Shown piece after piece: positions 12,221-16,376 of a stretch of 16,376 bases of DNA. This DNA is from CAYNFH01 sp964396385 (GTDB lineage Bacteria; Armatimonadota; Chthonomonadetes; Chthonomonadales; CAJBBX01). The position numbers and the translations under genes were made by a program. The stretch is taken from NCBI GenBank assembly GCA_964396385.1, contig CAYNFH010000155.1:1-16376 (forward strand), given 5' to 3'. The first letter of the stretch is position 1, and every line of letters starts with the position of its first letter. Below the pieces are notes generated by a model that searched no databases, was not told where the DNA came from, and saw nothing but the letters and a program-made list of their open reading frames with translations.

Positions 12221-13680
12221 GGTCTGTCCTCCGCGCCACCGCAATCCTGAGCAGCAGCTCAATCGTGTCCATGATCGTCGGCGTCGTCTCCGCCAAGGCG
12301 TGGGCGCTGCTGCTGGGGCCGGCCGGGCTGGGGGAGATGGGCCTTATTCAGGGGCTGCTGGGACTGGCCACCCTTGCCGGCGCTATGGGCATCGGCAACG
12401 CCCTGGTGCGCGAGGGGGCGCACGCGCTCGGGGCAGGAGAGAAGGACCGCGCCGCCGCGCTCCAGACCGCTTCGTGGGTGGCGGCCGGCGCCTTTGGCGG
12501 CGCCGCGAGCCTCCTGCTCATCCTGCTGCGGGTACCCATTGCACGGTTGATGCTCGGCACCGCCTCGGAAGCGGACAGCGTGGTCTTGGTGGCGCTGGCG
12601 CTTCTTCCCTCGCAGGCCGGCACCATCCTGACCTCTATCCTCAACGCGCACCACCGCGTGGGGAGCCTGGCCAAGGTCGCCATCGCCAACAGTCTGCTCG
12701 CGGCGGGAACGACCATCCTGCTGGTGTGGCGCTGGCGGGTGCACGGCATCGCGCCGGCAGTGCTGGTGTCGGCGCTGGTGACGTGCGGCTCCTGCTGGCT
12801 GTTCCTGCGAAGGGCGGGATATCGGACGGCGGCCCGCGTGCCGCTGGCGGAGGTGTGGCCCGCCGCGCGGAGCCTGGTCCGGTTCGGAGCGCCGTATACG
12901 GTGAGTATGCTGGTGGGGACCGGCATGCAGTGGGTGCTTCCCAGCGTGGTGCTCCATACGCTGGGCCGGGAGAACGTGGGCTACTACCGCGCCGCAATGG
13001 CTATCGCGGTGACGTATCTCGGCTTCCTGGTGACCGCGATGGGGCAGGACTACTATCCGCGCGTTTCCGCCGCGCGGGACCGCCCGGAGGCGCTGGTGGA
13101 CCTGGTGAACCAGCAGCACCGGCTGGTGCTCCTGACCGCCGTTCCCATTATCCTCGCCGCTCTGGCCCTGGCGCCCGTCATCCTGACACTCATCTACTCA
13201 CCGAAGTTTGTTCCGGCAGCGGACGTGCTGGAGTGGCAGCTCATTGGAGACATCTTCAAGTTCGCGGCCTGGGCCATGTCCTTTGTGGTGCTCGCGCGCT
13301 GCGGCAGCCTCACGTTCTTCTTTACGGAGCTCACGGGCGGCGCCACCCTGCTGGGAGCGAGCTGGCTCTGCATGCGCTGGTACGGCCTTTCCGGGCTTGG
13401 CATCGGGTTCCTGGTGGTCGGCGTGGTCTACTACCTGCTGATGTGGGCCATCCTGCGGCACTCCATCGGCCTGCGCTGGACGGCGGAGAACGGCCGCATG
13501 CTCGTGGTCGCGGCGGTCGCGGCCGGCGGCATCCACTTCGCCCGGCTGGCCGGCCCCGCGGCCTTCCGGCTGGCCGCTCCGCTGGCTCTGGTCGCCATCC
13601 TGGGCCTGGTCAATATCCGCACGCTGATCCGGGAGTACCGGGGTCACCCTCTCCGCCCGTCTGAGCCCTCAGTGGCGTAG
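12217..13680 (+). CDS. wzx: Wzx-type polysaccharide flippase
   Basis: A 487-residue integral membrane protein of the polysaccharide transport/MATE-like (MOP) superfamily. It would move undecaprenyl-linked repeat units from the inner to the outer face of the cytoplasmic membrane. The opening is typical of Wzx: RATAILSSSSIVSMIVGVVS, then KAWALLLGPAGLGEMGLIQG. Roughly 12-14 hydrophobic segments follow, for example around 44-60, 88-110, 157-175, 340-360 and 400-420, with a short charged tail. ATG 12217 overlaps the aminotransferase stop (ATGA), indicating translational coupling. An upstream in-frame extension is only a shadow of the aminotransferase gene. Substrate is not readable from sequence; the operon suggests an acylated 3-amino-sugar glycan. 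Confidence 0.88.
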   Translation: MRSVLRATAILSSSSIVSMIVGVVSAKAWALLLGPAGLGEMGLIQGLLGLATLAGAMGIGNALVREGAHALGAGEKDRAAALQTASWVAAGAFGGAASLLLILLRVPIARLMLGTASEADSVVLVALALLPSQAGTILTSILNAHHRVGSLAKVAIANSLLAAGTTILLVWRWRVHGIAPAVLVSALVTCGSCWLFLRRAGYRTAARVPLAEVWPAARSLVRFGAPYTVSMLVGTGMQWVLPSVVLHTLGRENVGYYRAAMAIAVTYLGFLVTAMGQDYYPRVSAARDRPEALVDLVNQQHRLVLLTAVPIILAALALAPVILTLIYSPKFVPAADVLEWQLIGDIFKFAAWAMSFVVLARCGSLTFFFTELTGGATLLGASWLCMRWYGLSGLGIGFLVVGVVYYLLMWAILRHSIGLRWTAENGRMLVVAAVAAGGIHFARLAGPAAFRLAAPLALVAILGLVNIRTLIREYRGHPLRPSEPSVA

Positions 13681-13711
13681 GTGTCGGGCATAGATTTTGG
13701 ATAGCTCGGCA

Positions 13712-13726
13712 GGAGCCTCGCGCTCC
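13712..13726. repeat. GGAGC-CTCGC-GCTCC hairpin repeat
   Basis: Perfect 5-base arms in the 94-base gap after wzx. The wider wording (CGGCAGGAGCCTCGCGCTCC) is that of a dispersed intergenic repeat seen in many environmental genomes. A related CGCTCCCAGC piece lies at 9544-9553. Confidence 0.5.
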
Positions 13727-13774
13727 CAGCAACCCGCAACAGAATCGTCTTGTCGTACGTGCCAGGGCCGCTAA

Positions 13775-15049
13775 TTGACAATCGAAAACCGAAGATCGAA
13801 AATCGAACACCGCCCCTCCGTTTCCGTCTGCATCCCTTCCTACAACCACGCCTCGTTCCTGCCGGAGACCATCGAGAGCGTGCTCGCGCAGACGTTCGAC
13901 GACTACGAGATCGTGATTGTGGACGACGGTTCGACGGACGAGAGCCTCGCTGTCGCGCGCGGGTACGAGAGCCGGTACCCGGACCTGATCCGCGTGTTCA
14001 CGCACCCGGGCGGCGAGAACCGGGGGATCTCCGCCACCGTCAACCGGGCCTTTGCCGAGTCCCGCGGCCGGTACTGGTCCGGCCTGCCCTCTGACGACGC
14101 GCTCCTCCCGCACAAACTGGCGGCGCAGGTGGAGTACCTGGAGCGGAACCCGGACGCCGGCTGGACGTACGGGTACGCGGCCTGCATGGACGAGAGCGGC
14201 CGGCGCGTGCCGGGCCTGTTGGGCCGCGACATCACGCGGATGCCGGATCCTATGGCGAGCCTCATCGAGTGCAATCCGGTGTTCGGCATGACGGTGCTGG
14301 CCCGCCGGGAGGCGGTGGAGGACGTAGGGCCGCACACGGAGGGGTTGGTCTACAGCGACTGGGAGTGGTGGGCGCGGATGCTGGCCGGCTGGAAGGCGGG
14401 ATTCATACCGCGCCCGCTGGTGAAGTACCGCCTGCACAGCTACAACACCAGTGTGGGAAGCGGCAGGGAGAAGGCGCTCCAGCGGACGCTGGAGGTGATG
14501 GTGGCGCTCCGCGCCAACGCGGCGAGTATCGGCGGCGCGCTGGCGCCCGCCCGGACTCAGGCGCACCTGGACCTTCAGGCGGCCTTTCTTCTGTTCAGCC
14601 TCGGCCAAGGTGACAAGGCGGCGGTGTGGCTCTCCGCCGCGTTCAATACGGACCCCGGTCTCGGCCCGGACGCGGAGTTCCTGGCCGCCTGGCTCCGGCG
14701 GCGCCGGTACGAGCTGTACAAGGAGCGGGCGCTGGGGGAGGGGCCGGACATAGCGCCGGATGCGTTCACCGCCTGGCTCCAGGAGCACCTGCCCACTGCG
14801 GCTCCGGTGGCCGTCAAGGAGCGCCTGCGCCAGACCGGCGGCGAGCTGGCGCTGCGCTGGAGCTACGCCTGCGAGCGGCTGAAGGAGAAGGGGCTGCGCA
14901 CGGCCATGGCGTGGCAGGAGTACCGGCTTCGCGAGCCCGGCACGCGCACGCTCCTGCTGGAGACGCTGCTCGGCAACCGGCTTAGCAGGCTTGCAGGTTG
15001 GCGTCGGCGATTGAAACCGCACACAACAAGTACACAAAGTCCACCTTAG
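13775..15049 (+). CDS. Family 2 glycosyltransferase (GT-A fold)
   Basis: A 424-residue inverting GT2 that would add one sugar of the repeat unit from an NDP donor. The GT-A domain covers about residues 15-230: SVSVCIPSYNHASFLPETIE (15-34), the nucleotide site VDDGS (49-53), the metal-binding PSDD (105-108) and the likely catalytic SDWEWW (194-199). Residues about 230-424 are a helical C-terminal region I do not recognise. TTG 13775 is the only plausible start (AGGG seven bases upstream; no ATG or GTG before the GT domain). Residues 2-13 (TIENRRSKIEHR) are therefore encoded by a heptamer array, and the last residues (HTTSTQSPP) and the stop by the hairpin repeat at 15024-15063. Both ends thus appear to have been reshaped by repeats. 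Confidence 0.85.
   Translation: MTIENRRSKIEHRPSVSVCIPSYNHASFLPETIESVLAQTFDDYEIVIVDDGSTDESLAVARGYESRYPDLIRVFTHPGGENRGISATVNRAFAESRGRYWSGLPSDDALLPHKLAAQVEYLERNPDAGWTYGYAACMDESGRRVPGLLGRDITRMPDPMASLIECNPVFGMTVLARREAVEDVGPHTEGLVYSDWEWWARMLAGWKAGFIPRPLVKYRLHSYNTSVGSGREKALQRTLEVMVALRANAASIGGALAPARTQAHLDLQAAFLLFSLGQGDKAAVWLSAAFNTDPGLGPDAEFLAAWLRRRRYELYKERALGEGPDIAPDAFTAWLQEHLPTAAPVAVKERLRQTGGELALRWSYACERLKEKGLRTAMAWQEYRLREPGTRTLLLETLLGNRLSRLAGWRRRLKPHTTSTQSPP
13777..13811 (+). repeat. GAAAATC heptanucleotide array at the GT2 start
   Basis: Five units: GACAATC, GAAAACC, GAAGATC, GAAAATC, GAACACC. They begin two bases after the first base of the TTG start and supply codons 2-13 of the glycosyltransferase. 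Confidence 0.75.
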
Positions 15050-15063
15050 TGGACTCGGGACCT
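15024..15063. repeat. Hairpin repeat between convergent genes
   Basis: This is the second copy of the module at 4247-4287. The hairpin has perfect arms AGTCCAC (15038-15044) and GTGGACT (15049-15055) around CTTA. The GT2 stop TAG straddles the loop and stem, and the methyltransferase stop is at the module's right end. It is well placed to end both converging transcripts, although neither side has a T-run. Confidence 0.75.
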
Positions 15064-15817
15064 AATTCTCGGCCCAGGCGCGGACCATAATGGTACCCAT
15101 CGCTCGCTTCCAGCGCAGCCGGTACACCACGCGGCAGTAGGTTATGGGCAGGCACCAGAGCCGGCGCGGAAAGTAGGTGACGGTGTGCGCGGGGTTGTCG
15201 AACATCCGGAACTCGCAGCCGGAGTATCCGCTCCGCCGGAGTGCGGCCGATATGGCGCCTACCGTGTTGCAGCGGTACGCGGTGGGGAAGTGGTAGCTCG
15301 CGACCAGGGACGTTGGGCGCAGCCTCTTGAGCAGCCAGTCCTCCACGCCGGTCGCCGCCGCGATCTTCGTCGCCAGCCCGAAGAAGTGGTGGAGGTTCGG
15401 CGTAACGAAGAAGAGCTGCCCGCCGGGCTTGAGCAGCCGCCGGCACGCCCGGAAAAACTCGTCCGGACGCGCCACGTGCTCTACCACATAGATCGCATAC
15501 AGACAGTCGAACGTGCCCGGGGTCTCCCGCTCGGCATACTCCTCCAGGGTGAGCTGGTGGCGGTCGGCCACAAACGGATTCTGCTGGATGGCGGCGTCCG
15601 GGTCCATCCCCACCAGGCGGCCCACGTGCGGCGCGATCCGCTCCACGAATCCGGCCTTTCCATGCCCGGCCCCGACGTCCAGCACCACCGCCCGGGGTGG
15701 CAGGGAAGAGACGATCCAGTCCCCAAACGCGATGCGCTCGTTGGTGTCGGAGGGCAGCGAGTCCACCGCGCAGCGGAACGGCTCCCGGCGGGCGTGGGGC
15801 TGTTGGGCGATCGCCAC
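15062..15817 (-). CDS. Class I SAM-dependent methyltransferase
   Basis: A 251-residue methyltransferase of the Methyltransf_11/23 type. Motif I is VLDVGAGHGKAG (45-56), the acidic end of strand 2 is VGMDPD (69-74), and later motifs are FDCLYAIYVVEHV (103-115) and LLKPGGQLFFVTPN (128-141). It would methylate a sugar, a lipid-linked glycan or another small molecule in the cytoplasm. The start GTG 15817 shares one base with the polymerase stop (TAGTG), so the two genes are coupled; the ribosome site is weak. The open frame continues further upstream, but that part only shadows the polymerase gene. Its stop is at the hairpin repeat shared with the converging GT2 gene. Confidence 0.85.
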   Translation of the reverse strand: MAIAQQPHARREPFRCAVDSLPSDTNERIAFGDWIVSSLPPRAVVLDVGAGHGKAGFVERIAPHVGRLVGMDPDAAIQQNPFVADRHQLTLEEYAERETPGTFDCLYAIYVVEHVARPDEFFRACRRLLKPGGQLFFVTPNLHHFFGLATKIAAATGVEDWLLKRLRPTSLVASYHFPTAYRCNTVGAISAALRRSGYSGCEFRMFDNPAHTVTYFPRRLWCLPITYCRVVYRLRWKRAMGTIMVRAWAEN

Positions 15818-16376
15818 TATCCGGCTGCCGCCGCGATGGGCCGTGGACGGCCCGCCCGCAGCGCCGCGCGCACCACGTAACCGAACACCACGAAGACGGC
15901 CAGGTCGCTGGTGGTGATGCCGGAGGCGTCCACGGCATAGTAGACGGTAAGCGCGCAGATGGCCGCGTAGGGCCAGGCGAAGCCGGACCGGCGCGCGAGC
16001 CGCAGCCCGAGCGCCAGCAGCAGCAGGACGAACGCGGCGAAGCTCAGCGCCCCATAGTTGAGCAGGAAGTTGAGCGTGGTGGAGTCCGTCGCGCCGAAGC
16101 TGGTCCCCACGGAGGTCTGGACCCCGCTGCTCCCCAGCAGCTTGACGCCGCCCGCCCGGTTGAGGCTCTCGGTGAGGACCAGGTGGTACACGCCGAAGCG
16201 CGATGAGGTGAGGGAGTCCAGCTCCGTCCACACGGCGCTGCCGGGCGTCGCGAAGTAGATCAGCGCGTACACGATGAGAGGCGCGGCAAACAGCGCCACA
16301 TACAGCGCCGTGCGGGTGCCCCTGCCCGTTCGGCGCGCAACGGCACCGCAGATCAGGGCGATGAGGCACGCGAGCA
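15817..16376 (-). CDS. Wzy-like O-antigen polymerase/ligase, C-terminal part
   Basis: The frame runs off the right edge of the window, so only the last 185 or so residues are seen. Hydrophobic segments flank a periplasmic-looking stretch. SRFGVYHLVLTESL is followed by GSSGVQTSVGTSFGATDST and TLNFLLNYGALSFAAFVLL, a pattern usual in Wzy and WaaL proteins just before their final membrane helices. The end is YYAVDASGITTSDLAVFVVF and a short basic tail. The protein would polymerise or ligate flipped units on the periplasmic side. Partner genes are wzx on the other strand and the methyltransferase immediately downstream. Confidence 0.75.
   Translation of the reverse strand, partial: LACLIALICGAVARRTGRGTRTALYVALFAAPLIVYALIYFATPGSAVWTELDSLTSSRFGVYHLVLTESLNRAGGVKLLGSSGVQTSVGTSFGATDSTTLNFLLNYGALSFAAFVLLLLALGLRLARRSGFAWPYAAICALTVYYAVDASGITTSDLAVFVVFGYVVRAALRAGRPRPIAAAAG

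Noticed and set aside
13610..15037. A 475-codon open frame on the minus strand
   Set aside because: It is antisense to the GT2 gene and to the tail of wzx. Part of its translation comes from the intergenic hairpin repeats. No domain is seen.
15818..16369. Upstream extension of the methyltransferase frame
   Set aside because: This part shadows the polymerase gene, which has clear membrane segments in another frame. GTG 15817 next to the polymerase stop is the better start.

Overview
This window is GC-rich bacterial DNA from a surface-polysaccharide (O-antigen-like) biosynthesis locus. Gene density is moderate, and the gaps are full of short degenerate tandem repeats. I see no rRNA, tRNA, CRISPR array, transposase or phage gene. 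The organism cannot be named from the sequence. The mix of a DUF4838 lipoprotein, a HAF-repeat secreted protein, TTG/GTG starts and cyanobacteria-like 7/8-base repeat arrays would suit Armatimonadota, Planctomycetota or a similar environmental phylum; this is a low-confidence guess.

Left part, all on the minus strand (147-8345). From left to right: a GT9 heptosyltransferase-like glycosyltransferase, a large DUF4838 lipoprotein behind a CRP-type site, and a NeuD/PglD-like acetyltransferase. Then comes an 0.8 kb non-coding patch of palindromes and micro-repeats, a secreted HAF-repeat protein with six C-terminal propeller-like repeats, and a YoeB/YefM toxin-antitoxin pair. The toxin gene carries an in-frame TGA at codon 15. 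The last ~50 bases of the HAF gene are duplicated just upstream of the antitoxin gene.

Right part, plus strand (8626-15049). A tight run of genes: a cytoplasmic beta-propeller (glycosidase-like) protein, a FemAB/GNAT acyltransferase, an FdtA/QdtA-type sugar 3,4-ketoisomerase, a DegT/FdtB-type aminotransferase, a Wzx flippase and a family 2 glycosyltransferase. Four of these are joined by 4-base stop/start overlaps. The set fits making an NDP-3-acylamino-3,6-dideoxyhexose, building it into an oligosaccharide and flipping the lipid-linked unit across the membrane. Facing it on the minus strand (16376-15062) are the end of a Wzy-like polymerase and a SAM methyltransferase.

The most unusual signal is a dispersed family of mosaic micro-repeat elements, made of degenerate 7-, 8- or 9-base tandem units joined to a recurring core (TCCAGAATCCGGA). 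They sit at gene ends. One of exactly 99 bases lies in frame inside the aminotransferase gene. Others supply the start codon and N-terminus of the GT2 protein, its C-terminus and stop, and the stop of the acetyltransferase.
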